Source of the DNA: Prosthecobacter sp.
GTDB lineage: Bacteria > Verrucomicrobiota > Verrucomicrobiia > Verrucomicrobiales > Verrucomicrobiaceae
Reading direction: 5' to 3'
Assembly (NCBI RefSeq): GCF_014879935.1
Contig: NZ_JACSRD010000177.1
Location: 1 to 39,439, forward strand
DNA: 39,439 nt
Position 1 is the stretch's first letter; every line of letters starts with the position of its first letter. The translations under genes were made by a program, and so were the position numbers. Positions 25,698-33,833 of the stretch are shown piece by piece. Below the pieces are notes generated by a model, which was not told the DNA's origin, ran no database searches, and saw nothing but the letters and a program-made list of their open reading frames with translations.

Positions 25698-26813
25698 TCA
25701 CCTCAGGGCTTCGCGAAGCACCGGCTCGAACACATCCGCCTGGCGCATAAACCCGAGGTCGGTGGCGTGGGAGGCATCATTCGCGCCTTCGGCGTCGGTG
25801 CCGTACAGCGCGTCGCCGCCGATGTAGTGCAGATGGGCGACTTTCTCGGCCTTGAGCTGCTCGTACGCGGCTTTGAGTGCGGCGTGATTGTCGTCATGAA
25901 ACTTCGCCTTGGCCGGTGTGATCCATGAATTGGTGAATCGGCGGTCTTCGACGAGGATGATCGGAGTCGTGGCGTGTTTGGAGCGCAGTTGCTTGATCAA
26001 TGGCACGCATTTGGCCGTGATGTCGGCCGGTCCCATGTTCGGGCAGCAGTCGATCACGATGGCGGCGGGGTCGAGTTCGTTGAGGAGCTCACCGACGGCA
26101 GCGTCCATGCGGCCGTTGCCGGAGAAGCCGAGATTCATCACCGGGCGGTCGAACCGGCGCCCGAGAATGGCGGTGTGAACCATGCCTGGACGGGAGGCGT
26201 TCGCTCCGTGCGTGATGGAGGTGCCGTAAAAAACGATCGGTTTCTCGCGCGGTTTCAGTCCTTCGAACTTCGCATCCTTCGGAACGCCGATCTCGAGTTT
26301 GTCGATGCCGTTGTAGAGGGGAAGGTAGGCGGCGAATTCATGCTCTCCCGGGGCCAGATCACTGATCATGACTGCCTCGACGTGTTGCTTGTCCGGCTTC
26401 GGGCAGGCCACCCAACGCCACGCGCCTTTGTCATCCCTCGCATAAAGATCGAGGCCACTCACTCCGGTGGCCGGCATCGCAGGCATGGCGATTCCAGAGT
26501 CCATGAGATCATATCGGCAGTAGATCGCCTTCGCGTCTGTTTTGAATCGCACCACCATGCCGGCGCTGTCACGACTGAGGCCCCAGACGGCAGGGGTGAC
26601 GGTCTTTTCAGCCTTCGCGGGAAACCGGTCAAACCAACGCTTCCGGTCCTGATCTTCCCACCCACGGCCTTCCACGCCCCACGTGGTCACATCATGCCAT
26701 TGGGCATCCGCCGGAATGGTGGGGCCTTTGGGCTTGACGGGAGCCTTGGGAGCGACTGTTTGTGCCAGCAGGGATACGCTGGCGAGGAGAGAGAGCAGGA
26801 TGGCTGGTTTCAT
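25698..26813 (-). CDS. Exported GxDLY / SGNH hydrolase
   Basis: This 371-residue protein has a signal peptide (about 1-18). It then has an N-terminal beta-sandwich domain with the GxDLY motif (GLDLYARDDKGAWRW, about 120-134), and a C-terminal SGNH hydrolase domain. The domain carries the nucleophile block YGTSITHG (Ser199), GFSGNG (229-234), CCPNM (256-260) and the Asp/His of NDASHATDLG (Asp346, His349). This two-domain layout is known among secreted esterases of Bacteroidetes, Planctomycetes and Verrucomicrobia that probably remove acyl groups from polysaccharides; the substrate is inferred only. It lies upstream of transketolase with 339 bases between, so it is probably a separate unit. A long palindrome sits about 50 bases upstream of its start. 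Confidence 0.9.
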   Translation of the reverse strand: MKPAILLSLLASVSLLAQTVAPKAPVKPKGPTIPADAQWHDVTTWGVEGRGWEDQDRKRWFDRFPAKAEKTVTPAVWGLSRDSAGMVVRFKTDAKAIYCRYDLMDSGIAMPAMPATGVSGLDLYARDDKGAWRWVACPKPDKQHVEAVMISDLAPGEHEFAAYLPLYNGIDKLEIGVPKDAKFEGLKPREKPIVFYGTSITHGANASRPGMVHTAILGRRFDRPVMNLGFSGNGRMDAAVGELLNELDPAAIVIDCCPNMGPADITAKCVPLIKQLRSKHATTPIILVEDRRFTNSWITPAKAKFHDDNHAALKAAYEQLKAEKVAHLHYIGGDALYGTDAEGANDASHATDLGFMRQADVFEPVLREALR

Positions 26814-26860
26814 GGTTCACGAATCGGTTTCAAAGCCGACGTAAACTCATTACAAACAGA

Positions 26861-26902
26861 GCGGACGCAAAGCTCAACAACTTTCGTTGAGCGTGCGTCC
26901 GC
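26861..26902. repeat. Long palindrome upstream of the SGNH hydrolase
   Basis: Outer arms GCGGACGC (26861-26868) and GCGTCCGC (26895-26902), together with inner arms GCTCAAC (26872-26878) and GTTGAGC (26886-26892), form a 15-pair hairpin with a small internal loop and a 7-base loop. No T-run follows on either strand, so it is not a standard terminator. It may be another REP-like element or an operator for the gene whose start is 48 bases away on the minus strand. Confidence 0.65.
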
Positions 26903-26961
26903 ATGACAAACGTCGGGGTGACAAAGGACCGCTCTCTTTCTCAATGCCCGTCGTATTTGAG

Positions 26962-26982
26962 ACGTGCCGGTGCCCGGCACGT
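26962..26982. terminator. Perfect hairpin after the small secreted-protein gene
   Basis: ACGTGCCGG and CCGGCACGT pair perfectly around TGC. It lies 18 bases after the stop of the minus-strand gene 27001-27411. The T-run (TTTT) is on the plus strand side, so as a terminator it is better oriented for the plus strand; for the minus strand it would be a hairpin without U-run. It is probably the 3' end signal of that gene. Confidence 0.45.
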
Positions 26983-27000
26983 TTTGGACCGACGGCCCGG

Positions 27001-27411
27001 TCAGCGCACAGGGGTGCGGCTCTTCTTGTAAATCCAGTGCTCGACACGGCCGTTGCGCACACAAGCGATCGCCTCAGTCATGACCATGCCGTAGCCGCGG
27101 GAGTAAAAGTCCCTCGCCGGTGGCACAAGTTTGCCGTACTCGACGGGCACCATCCAATAAAGCCTGTTGTTGTAGGCTCCGATATAGGCGGAACCGTACC
27201 GGGTGACATTGTGAGGATTGATAGTGGTCACCTCACCACTATGCATGCTGTTGATGAGCAGGGGATAACGGCCTCGGAAATCTCTCGCTGGGCGGAGTCC
27301 GGCGGCGCTGTTGTATCCTGCTGAAGAATACGGAGATTCTGCCTGCGCAACAGCTGCCATTGACGCAAACGTGACGAGAACAAGAGGAAGGAAGTAGGTT
27401 CTGAAGTTCAT
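27001..27411 (-). CDS. Small exported protein of unknown function
   Basis: This 136-residue protein has a clear signal peptide (about 1-24, LVLVTFASMAAVAQA). The mature part is Tyr-, Asn- and Arg-rich (SPYSSAGYNSAAGLRPARDFRGRYPLL, NPHNVTRYGSAYIGAYNNRLYWMVPVEYG) and ends in a segment that looks like a small beta-sheet domain (TEAIACVRNGRVEHWIYKKSRTP). No known family is recognised. Only one Cys is present, so there is no disulfide. Flanking 283- and 187-base gaps suggest it is transcribed alone. It is probably real because of the signal sequence and clean codon pattern. Confidence 0.65.
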   Translation of the reverse strand: MNFRTYFLPLVLVTFASMAAVAQAESPYSSAGYNSAAGLRPARDFRGRYPLLINSMHSGEVTTINPHNVTRYGSAYIGAYNNRLYWMVPVEYGKLVPPARDFYSRGYGMVMTEAIACVRNGRVEHWIYKKSRTPVR

Positions 27412-27694
27412 AGTGGTGAAGTTGGACCTGTGACGTGACTGTGATCAAGTTAGGTAACGTGACCCAGCCAATGGGGAATATGTGGGATGGAACGGACCTA
27501 AGTCAACGAATCACTTATGACAGTGGCGTTTCCCAACCTCGTGATCGCTGGTCAACACCACAGTGCTCCCCAACACCTGATGATGTGAGGCGTCACCATC
27601 TTTCCCGACTTTTTTCGGCGGCAAGCTTCGACCACACGTACCCTGACGCTTTTTCCAACTGCGCAAGACTTATGCGGCAAATCGCCGCTCCACA
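27412..27694. other. Intergenic region between ssb and the small secreted-protein gene
   Basis: These 283 bases are less GC-rich than the neighbours. A small perfect hairpin (GCGGC-AAATC-GCCGC... region, 27674-27688) lies just after the ssb stop but lacks a T-run on the minus strand, so it is a weak terminator at best. The promoter of the small secreted-protein gene should be here; no convincing -35/-10 pair was seen. No gene or RNA was recognised. Confidence 0.4.
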
Positions 27695-28252
27695 TCAAAA
27701 CGGAATATCGTCGTCCTCCATGCCGTCCGTGATCGGACCTTCGCCAAAGTCGTCGTTCTGCTGGGCCGGAGCGGGACGCTGCTGCGGGCGTTGCTGTGGA
27801 GCTGGACGCTGTTGAGGGCGCTGCTGCGGGCGATTGTAACCGCCACCTCCTCCGCCTCCGCCACCAGAGTAGCCGCCTTCATCATCACCGCCTCCGCCGC
27901 CGGAGCGTTCACCGCCCTGCGGACTGCCGAGGAACTGCATCTGTTCGCCGACCACACGCAGACGCGTGCGTTTCTGGCCGGTCTGCTTGTCTTCCCAGGA
28001 ATCCATCTGCAGGCGGCCTTCAATGAACACCGGACGGCCTTTGTGGAGATACTTGCCGGCGAGCTCGGCCAGCTTTGACCACAGCACGACATCGACAAAG
28101 GTCACTTCCTCCACCTTTTCGCCGCTCTCCGAGCTGTACACGCGGTTCACAGCGAGGCCGATGTCGCAGACGGCGCTGCCCTTGGGCGTGTAACGCACTT
28201 CCGGGTCGCGGGTGAGATTGCCGATGAGCATGACTTTGTTGAAGGAGGCCAT
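27695..28252 (-). CDS. ssb: Single-stranded DNA-binding protein
   Basis: SSB coats single-stranded DNA during replication and repair and recruits partners through its tail. The 185-residue product begins MASFNKVMLIGNLTRDPEVRYTPKG, followed by the OB fold (residues 1-110: TFVDVVLWSKLAELAGKYLHKGRPVFIEGRL, KQTGQKRTRLRVVGEQMQFLG). A flexible Gly-rich linker (about 113-140) and a Gln/Arg/Pro-rich stretch (QQRPQQRPAPQQRPQQRPAPAQQ) come next, ending in the acidic tip DDDIPF. All are normal for bacterial SSB. It is divergent from the xer gene, with about 110 bases between. Confidence 0.97.
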   Translation of the reverse strand: MASFNKVMLIGNLTRDPEVRYTPKGSAVCDIGLAVNRVYSSESGEKVEEVTFVDVVLWSKLAELAGKYLHKGRPVFIEGRLQMDSWEDKQTGQKRTRLRVVGEQMQFLGSPQGGERSGGGGGDDEGGYSGGGGGGGGGYNRPQQRPQQRPAPQQRPQQRPAPAQQNDDFGEGPITDGMEDDDIPF

Positions 28253-28364
28253 AAACGAGGAGTGGTGGAGTGCTGGGGCGAAGTGTTACGGCATCTTTGC
28301 CGGGGGCCGTGCATCGGGGCAATGTATTTTTTGGCATCCCGGGCGGCCGCGTGCATTCTGCCAT

Positions 28365-29258
28365 GTGCAGGAACACATCGACGGCTTCATCCTCCATCTG
28401 GCGACCGAGCGCGGCCTGTCGGTGAACTACCAACTGCTCGTGCGCCGGTTTCTGGAGGCCTTCGCGTCATGGTTCAAGATGCGGCATCAGTCCGAAAAGC
28501 CCGGGGAGGTCACGACCGATCACATCGCGGGTTTCCTGGCCCAGCGGAAGAAGGACGGCATCGCCGCGTCGTCGGCACGGATCGAATTGATTGCGCTGAA
28601 GATCTTCTTCCGCTGGCTGGTGGCACGCAAATATATCCCCATCGATCCGGCGGATGCCATTCTGCCGCCACGGCAGGAAAAACGGCTGCCGGATTCGCTC
28701 AATGAGGACGAGGTGCGAAGGCTCATCGAGTCTGTGGACGGCACTGCGCCGCTGGACCGCCGTGACCGGGCGATCCTGGAGTTGTTTTACGCCAGCGGCG
28801 TTCGTTTATCCGAGCTGGCGGATGCGAGGCTGGAGAATCTGAGCCTGGAGGAGGGCTGGATTCGTGTGACGGGCAAAGGATCAAAAACCCGGCTGTCACC
28901 GGTCGGCATGGCGGCCCGGGAATCGCTGGCGGCGTGGCTGGAGTTCGGCCGTCCGGCGTTGGTGAAGCCGAAGACGCAAAGCCACATCTTCATTTCAAAG
29001 CTCGGCACGAAACTCACCACGGCACGCATCCAGCAGATCGTGAAGGAACGTGCCGCGATGTGCGGGCTCGATCCCGCGCGTATTCATCCGCACCTGCTGC
29101 GGCACAGCTTTGCCACGCATCTGCTGAACAACGGCGCTGATCTGCGCGTGATTCAGGAGATGCTGGGCCACGCGGACATCTCCACGACGCAGATCTACAC
29201 GCATGTCGATCAGGCCCGGCTGAAAGAGGTCCACCGCCGCTTTCACCCGAGGGCCTGA
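28365..29258 (+). CDS. XerC/XerD-type tyrosine recombinase
   Basis: This 297-residue recombinase resolves chromosome dimers at dif or acts as an integrase-like enzyme. The N-terminal SAM-like core-binding domain covers about 1-95. The catalytic domain has Arg147 (ASGVRLSEL), Lys171 (GKGSKTR), His243-x-x-Arg246 (HPHLLRHSFATHLL), His269 (LGHADISTTQIYTHV) and Tyr278. All six catalytic positions are present. The frame is open from 28212, but residues before the GTG at 28365 are not conserved and overlap the ssb promoter region, so the GTG start is preferred. It looks like a chromosomal Xer protein, not a phage integrase; no phage or integron genes are near. It overlaps the convergent psd gene by 16 bases. 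Confidence 0.92.
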   Translation: MQEHIDGFILHLATERGLSVNYQLLVRRFLEAFASWFKMRHQSEKPGEVTTDHIAGFLAQRKKDGIAASSARIELIALKIFFRWLVARKYIPIDPADAILPPRQEKRLPDSLNEDEVRRLIESVDGTAPLDRRDRAILELFYASGVRLSELADARLENLSLEEGWIRVTGKGSKTRLSPVGMAARESLAAWLEFGRPALVKPKTQSHIFISKLGTKLTTARIQQIVKERAAMCGLDPARIHPHLLRHSFATHLLNNGADLRVIQEMLGHADISTTQIYTHVDQARLKEVHRRFHPRA

Positions 29259-30145
29259 GCGCACACATCGCCCATGCGGGCATAGACTTCGCGGCCGGCA
29301 TGGCTGTGTTCGATCAGATCATCGGCGAAGCGGATGCGGCCCGGCTCGAAAATCGTGATGCAGCAGGAGCCGCCGAAGCGAAAACAGCCCTTCTCAGCGC
29401 CCTTCCTGATTGGAGCATCGGGTGCAAAGGTCTGGACGATGGACCCCACGCAGGTGGCACCAATTTCGAGCAGCAGGACATCGCCGAGGTCTGGCGTGCG
29501 CAGGACGGTGATCTCGCGTTTGTTCTCCCACAGGATCGAAGGGCGTTTGCGCAGCGCGATGGGACTTACGGAATAAAGAGGCCCGTTGATCAGGCGTGAC
29601 CTGCCCGGTGTGCCGTCGCACGGAAAATGGAAGCGGTGGTAGTCCACTGGGCACAGACGGGAGATGAGCATGCTGCCGTTGGCGAAGCGTCTGGCGGTCT
29701 CGGGCTCATTCAGCAACGCGGGGAGGTCGAACCGCGTGCCTTTGACGAAAAAGTCGCCACATGCGGCGATGTCCGGCAGCACCAGATGCCTGCCATCCGC
29801 AGGGAAAACGATGTCTCCGGTCCCTGTGGCGATGGGACGGGCCTGCGGCTTGAGTTTGCGATAAAAGAACTCGTTGAAGGTGCGGAACGAGTCCGGCGGA
29901 TCGGCAAATTCGGCCGTGTCCAGGCCATACGTCGCGAGGAAAGGGGCGATCTTCGCACGGCTGGCTGGATCATCCATCCGGCGGCCATACCACTGGGAAA
30001 AGAAGGCCCGTTTCACCAGCGCGTTCAGTGGCAGCGTGCCGAGCGGACTTTCATAGGTGAAGCGCAGAAAGCCTTCGCCATAGACCGCCTCGGTCTCGAT
30101 GCGGCCGGTCAGGCGGTTGAAGAAGGTGATGGGTTCGGCTGGCAT
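29243..30145 (-). CDS. psd: Phosphatidylserine decarboxylase proenzyme
   Basis: Psd converts phosphatidylserine to phosphatidylethanolamine at the inner membrane. The 300-residue proenzyme should cut itself between Gly259 and Ser260 in FRFGGSCCITIF, leaving a pyruvoyl group on the small subunit. Other landmarks are FNEFFYRKL (90-98), PADGR with Asp117, and CPVDYHRFHFPCDG with His170 and His173. The GGS motif and length fit the longer psd class seen in Clostridia and Verrucomicrobia; the residue after the active Ser is Cys, where Ser or Thr is common. No phosphatidylserine synthase gene is in the window. It overlaps the xer gene 3' end by 16 bases and is divergent from the RGG-rich protein gene. 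Confidence 0.95.
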   Translation of the reverse strand: MPAEPITFFNRLTGRIETEAVYGEGFLRFTYESPLGTLPLNALVKRAFFSQWYGRRMDDPASRAKIAPFLATYGLDTAEFADPPDSFRTFNEFFYRKLKPQARPIATGTGDIVFPADGRHLVLPDIAACGDFFVKGTRFDLPALLNEPETARRFANGSMLISRLCPVDYHRFHFPCDGTPGRSRLINGPLYSVSPIALRKRPSILWENKREITVLRTPDLGDVLLLEIGATCVGSIVQTFAPDAPIRKGAEKGCFRFGGSCCITIFEPGRIRFADDLIEHSHAGREVYARMGDVCAQALG

Positions 30146-30243
30146 GGGACTTGTTCACATAACGCCACACCAAGAAAACGCCACACGAACAAAGCTGGCG
30201 ACAAACCCGATTCCGGGCATAGTCGCGCCCCCTGACCGACCTC

Positions 30244-32079
30244 ATGAGCGAAACTGAAGCCAGCACCGAGAACCAGCCGGAGATCTCCTCCGGACTGGTG
30301 GACCTTTCTGATCTGAAACTGATGCCCACGTGGGTGAGCGACATCGGCAAGGAAGAAAAGATCAAGCAACGCTACGCGGACCGCGACGATGACCGGCCTC
30401 AACGTGGCGGACGTGATGACCGCCGTGGTGGTGGCGGACCAGGCTTTGGCAATCGTGACCGCCGTGGCGGACCTCCACCTCGTCGCGATGGCCCTGGTGG
30501 CGCTCCACGTCGTGATGGACCTGGCGGCCCCCGTCGCGATGGCCCCGGCGGCGGATTTCGTCCGCGGGGTGAAGGCGGACCGCGTCGCGATGGCGATGAC
30601 CGCCGTGGCCCGCGCCGTTTCGGCGACCGGGATCGTGGCGGACCGCCGCAGCGCGAGTGGGTGGAGATTCCGAAGGATGTGCAGGTCACGATTTACCCTG
30701 AGGACAAGGCGATCGACGCCCTGGCTTCGCATGTCCGGCAGACAGGGCACGCTTTCAGCATGTTTGACGCCTCGCGTCTCGTGCTCGCAGGCGGGGATCG
30801 TTTCATGGTGCGCTATCGCTGTGCCGAGGAGCGCCCCGCCGGCTTGTTCAACGTGACGACCGACGGCAGCCTCTTCCTCACGCGTGATGAGGCGCTCGCC
30901 CATGTGCTGCGCAGCGCCGCGCTGGATGAGTTTTATCGTGTGGAAGATGTCGAGCTCGAAGCTCCGAAGGGGGACTTCAAGTCGGTGGCCGTCTGCGGCA
31001 TGAGCGGAGAGATCATCGCCCCGCCGAGCCATCACAGCTATCAAACCGGCCTCATCCGCCTGCATCGCGAACGCTTTGCCAACATGCCGTTTGAGGACTT
31101 CAAACGCCGCGTGCGAGTGGAGGCGAATCCTGAACTCGTCGAGAAATGGAAGGAAAGCGTCAGCAAAGGCCACCGCTGGGTGTGTCTTAAAGGCGAGGTG
31201 GCCGAAGGTGCCGAGCCGGTGTCCTTCAGCTCCCGTTCCGACATGGAGGCGCACTTCCGCCGCACGTTCGGGAATGACGCGGTCATCGAGCTGCGCGAGG
31301 TCAGCGTACATGGCAACATCGACAAGCAGAAGCTTTCGCCCGTGCTGTTCATCATGCTGCGCCAGGCCGTGGATGCCGCGCGGAAGCATCTGTTCGAGAT
31401 TTCCCAGAAACTCGGCTCCGGCCTCGAGCGTCGTGGCCTGCGCCTCTTCAAACGCCGTGCGGGCAAGCAGTATGTCTGCCGCGTGAAGCCGCGTGCGATC
31501 GAGAACGGCATGGTCTTCTCCGACCGTCTGGCCGACATCGTCGAGATCTTGAAGAAGAATCACGGCATGACGATGCAGGCGCTCGTCGAGGCCATCATGC
31601 CTTCGCCACCACCCATGGATGGCGTGGATCCGAATGCTCCAAAACACCCCACCGAGGGTCAGGTCGGCGTCATCAAGGACATCCGCTGGCTCGCGAACGA
31701 AGGCTACGTCATCGAATACAGCGACGGCATGGTCTTCCTCGGCGTGCAGGGGGAAGCAACCGCTCCGAAAAAGGAAGGGCCGGCAGACAAGGCGGCTCCG
31801 CAATCGGCCGCTCATGCATCGGAACCGGCTGAACCAGCGTTGCATGAAGCTCCAGTGGAGGAGTCCATGGCGGAGACAGCGCTGGCCGAACAGGCCGAAA
31901 CGGCCCTGGCTGAAGCTTCATCTGTGGAAGCCTCTGCCACCCCAGAAGCCGAACCTGCGCTCGAAGAAGCCCCGGTGGAAGAGTCCATCGCGGAAGAAGC
32001 CATGGCCGAGGCGGCTGAAACGTCGCTGGCGGAATCCTCCGTGGAAAAACCTGCGGCTGAGGAAAAAGGCGCCGCCTGA
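30244..32079 (+). CDS. RGG/GPGG-rich protein with conserved core and acidic Ala/Glu tail
   Basis: This 611-residue protein has three parts. Residues 1-48 are a short acidic/neutral head. Residues 49-138 are low complexity with many RGG, RDGPGG and RRDG units (FGNRDRRGGPPPRRDGPGG and similar), encoded by degenerate tandem DNA repeats; RGG boxes commonly bind RNA. Residues 139-500 form a globular core with no family I recognise (VTIYPEDKAIDALASHVRQTGHAFSMFDASRLVL, YQTGLIRLHRERFANMPFEDFKRRVRVE, HKFLF-like region, FKRRAGKQYVCRVKPRAIENG, LADIVEILKKNHG). The tail (510-611) repeats APVEESMAETALAE-like blocks. Similar proteins are, from memory, widespread and uncharacterised in Verrucomicrobia. A role in RNA or ribosome handling is an inference. 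It ends 8 bases from the convergent folP gene. Confidence 0.8.
   Translation: MSETEASTENQPEISSGLVDLSDLKLMPTWVSDIGKEEKIKQRYADRDDDRPQRGGRDDRRGGGGPGFGNRDRRGGPPPRRDGPGGAPRRDGPGGPRRDGPGGGFRPRGEGGPRRDGDDRRGPRRFGDRDRGGPPQREWVEIPKDVQVTIYPEDKAIDALASHVRQTGHAFSMFDASRLVLAGGDRFMVRYRCAEERPAGLFNVTTDGSLFLTRDEALAHVLRSAALDEFYRVEDVELEAPKGDFKSVAVCGMSGEIIAPPSHHSYQTGLIRLHRERFANMPFEDFKRRVRVEANPELVEKWKESVSKGHRWVCLKGEVAEGAEPVSFSSRSDMEAHFRRTFGNDAVIELREVSVHGNIDKQKLSPVLFIMLRQAVDAARKHLFEISQKLGSGLERRGLRLFKRRAGKQYVCRVKPRAIENGMVFSDRLADIVEILKKNHGMTMQALVEAIMPSPPPMDGVDPNAPKHPTEGQVGVIKDIRWLANEGYVIEYSDGMVFLGVQGEATAPKKEGPADKAAPQSAAHASEPAEPALHEAPVEESMAETALAEQAETALAEASSVEASATPEAEPALEEAPVEESIAEEAMAEAAETSLAESSVEKPAAEEKGAA
30375..30650 (+). 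repeat. Degenerate tandem repeats encoding the RGG/GPGG region
   Basis: Within the gene, short units such as CGTCGTGATGGACCTGGCGG and CGTCGCGATGGCCCTGGTGG recur with small changes, giving the RDGPGG and RRDG repeats of the protein. They are in frame and are probably prone to length variation by slippage or recombination. Boundaries are approximate. Confidence 0.6.
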
Positions 32080-32087
32080 TTTTGGCT

Positions 32088-32930
32088 TCAGCGGCCCTCT
32101 TGAACAGCCCACAGCATCTTCACGGCCTGCACAGCGGCTCTGACATTGTGCACGCGGAAAATCTGCGCACCGCGGGTCATTCCAGCGGCGATGCAGGCGA
32201 TCGTGCCGGCGTCACGTTCCAGCGCAGGCACGCCCAGCACGTCGCCAATGACCGTTTTGCGTGAGACGGGCAGCAGGACGGGCCGTTCAAAGCGATGCAG
32301 ACGCTCCAGATCGCGATAGATGGTCAGATTGTCATCCCGCTGCTTCGCGAAGTCGATTCCGGGGTCCAGGACGATGTTCTCACGCGGCAGGCCGACGCTT
32401 TGCGCCATGACGATGCGCTGCTCGAAGAATTGATCCAGCGTGGCCATGATGTCCTCATGCTGGACGTGCGTGTGCGGTACCTTCGGCTGGCCGATGCTGT
32501 GCATGATGAGCAGTCCGGCCTGGTGTTCGGCACAGAGCTTCGCGTTGAACGCGTCCGGGAGCCCGCTGATGTCGTTGATGAGGTCGCCGCCGTGCGGCAG
32601 CACCTCCGCGATGACATCGGAGCGCCAGGTGTTAATGGAAAGCAGCGGCGTGTTGAAGCGAGCCTTCAGTTCCGGCCACTTCGCCAGAAAAGGCCGCAGA
32701 CGGTCGATCTCCTCGTCCACGCTGATCGCCTCGCGATTCGTCCGCGCACTTTCAGCGCCGATGTCAATGATGTCCGCCCCATCGCGAAGCTGCTGCTCCG
32801 CCTGTGCCAATGCGGCGGCGGGATCGAGTGTGCCATCACCACAGAACGAGTCGTCGTTGATGTTCACGATGCCCATCACCAGCGGGCGGCGGGGGAACTC
32901 GATCGTATGCTGGCGGGCGCGGAAAATCAT
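32088..32930 (-). CDS. folP: Dihydropteroate synthase-like protein, variant active site
   Basis: This 280-residue TIM-barrel protein condenses hydroxymethyl-dihydropterin diphosphate with p-aminobenzoate in folate synthesis, if it is a true DHPS. Motifs in order are MGIVNINDDSF (19-29; usual form MGILNVTPDSF), DIIDIGAESART (54-65), LLSINTWRSDV (96-106), NDISGLPDA, DPGIDFAKQRDDN (189-201), VSRKTVIG and RVHNVRA (259-265). Two usually conserved Asp are Asn: N100 aligns with the Asp of SIDT, and N262 with the Asp of RVHDV. I recall the same variant in other Verrucomicrobia, so it may be the normal enzyme of the lineage. The ATG at 32930 overlaps the stop of the upstream PHP gene (ATGA). Confidence 0.88.
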   Translation of the reverse strand: MIFRARQHTIEFPRRPLVMGIVNINDDSFCGDGTLDPAAALAQAEQQLRDGADIIDIGAESARTNREAISVDEEIDRLRPFLAKWPELKARFNTPLLSINTWRSDVIAEVLPHGGDLINDISGLPDAFNAKLCAEHQAGLLIMHSIGQPKVPHTHVQHEDIMATLDQFFEQRIVMAQSVGLPRENIVLDPGIDFAKQRDDNLTIYRDLERLHRFERPVLLPVSRKTVIGDVLGVPALERDAGTIACIAAGMTRGAQIFRVHNVRAAVQAVKMLWAVQEGR

Positions 32931-33742
32931 GCGACAGACCACTTTTCGGGCAGCGGGACGATTTTGCGCTCCCGTTTTTCAAACCGCACGGTGGTCGTGT
33001 AGCCGACGCTGCGGACAAGTTCGAGCGCCTGGTTGAAATCCACACCGACATCGGTGGGCACGTGGGCGTCGGAATTGATCACGATGGGCACCTTGGCGCT
33101 GAAAGCCATCTCCAGCATCTCACGGGCGGGGTAGATCTCGCGCACGTCCTTGCGCAGGCCGGCGGTGCTGACTTCCAGAATGCCGTTCGTATCGACGAGC
33201 GCCTGGATGACCGGCTCGTAGTAATGGCGCAGATCACCGGACGGCCGAAGGCCGAAGCGTTTGGCCAGGTCCGGGTGCGCGTGGAAGTCGAACTGCTTCG
33301 TGCGGATCATCTGCTCGTAGAGTTTCCAATACATGCCCCACATGTGCTCGACGTCGGCGGCTGTTTTCCAGCGCGAGACGTGCTTCGGGTCGTCCACGGC
33401 GATGCCGTCGTGGATGTAGTGGACGCTGCCGATGAGATAATCCCAGCCGGCCATGCCCGCCGTCTCGTCGATCCACTTCTGATAGCCTTCAATGTGATCG
33501 CATTCGAGGGCGAGGCGGATCGGGAAGCCCGGCAGCGCCTCCTGAGCCTCCTGCACCAGTTCAAAGTAACGCGGCAGGTCGGACAGCGGCATGCGCCAGT
33601 CGTCGTAGTGCTCCGGCATCGGGTTGTGATCCGACAAACCGATCTCCGCGAGGCCGGTCCGCTGCGCATGTCGCGCATAATCGACCGGATTTCCCTCCGC
33701 GTGCAGGCAAAGCGGCGTGTGCGTGTGATAGTCGGTGAGCAT
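32927..33742 (-). CDS. PHP-family histidinol-phosphatase-like protein
   Basis: This 271-residue PHP-domain protein has the metal-site motif YHTHTPLCLHAEGN (5-18), LSDHNPMP (36-43), ALECDHIEG, IGSVHYIHDG, FDFHAHPDL and the final VINSDAHVPTDVGVDF. This is the layout of HisK/HisJ-type histidinol phosphatases, metal-dependent enzymes of histidine synthesis. A different phosphatase role is possible for this family. The frame is open far upstream, but the ATG at 33742 gives the exact family start MLTDYHTHTP. It is followed directly by folP with an ATGA overlap, an unusual pairing of histidine- and folate-pathway genes. hisG is about 24 kb away on the same strand. Its start is 125 bases from the divergent sigma factor gene. 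Confidence 0.87.
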   Translation of the reverse strand: MLTDYHTHTPLCLHAEGNPVDYARHAQRTGLAEIGLSDHNPMPEHYDDWRMPLSDLPRYFELVQEAQEALPGFPIRLALECDHIEGYQKWIDETAGMAGWDYLIGSVHYIHDGIAVDDPKHVSRWKTAADVEHMWGMYWKLYEQMIRTKQFDFHAHPDLAKRFGLRPSGDLRHYYEPVIQALVDTNGILEVSTAGLRKDVREIYPAREMLEMAFSAKVPIVINSDAHVPTDVGVDFNQALELVRSVGYTTTVRFEKRERKIVPLPEKWSVA

Positions 33743-33833
33743 GCGCTTCCGAAGCACGGGGGAGGCTGCGGCGCAAAGACGTTTTCGGGTTCCAGGAGAA
33801 AGTCGGTGCGCACGGTGCGTGCTGACCTTTGGT

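Noticed and set aside
23664..25928. 754-codon plus-strand frame
   Set aside because: It runs antisense to transketolase and the SGNH hydrolase; only the separate 47-codon Tat-like frame was kept, with low confidence.
28365..29258. Phage or integron integrase
   Set aside because: The recombinase has XerC/D length and layout, and no phage genes, attachment site or gene cassettes are seen.
30109..31845. 578-codon minus-strand frame
   Set aside because: It is antisense to the RGG-rich protein gene and partly overlaps psd; no motif.
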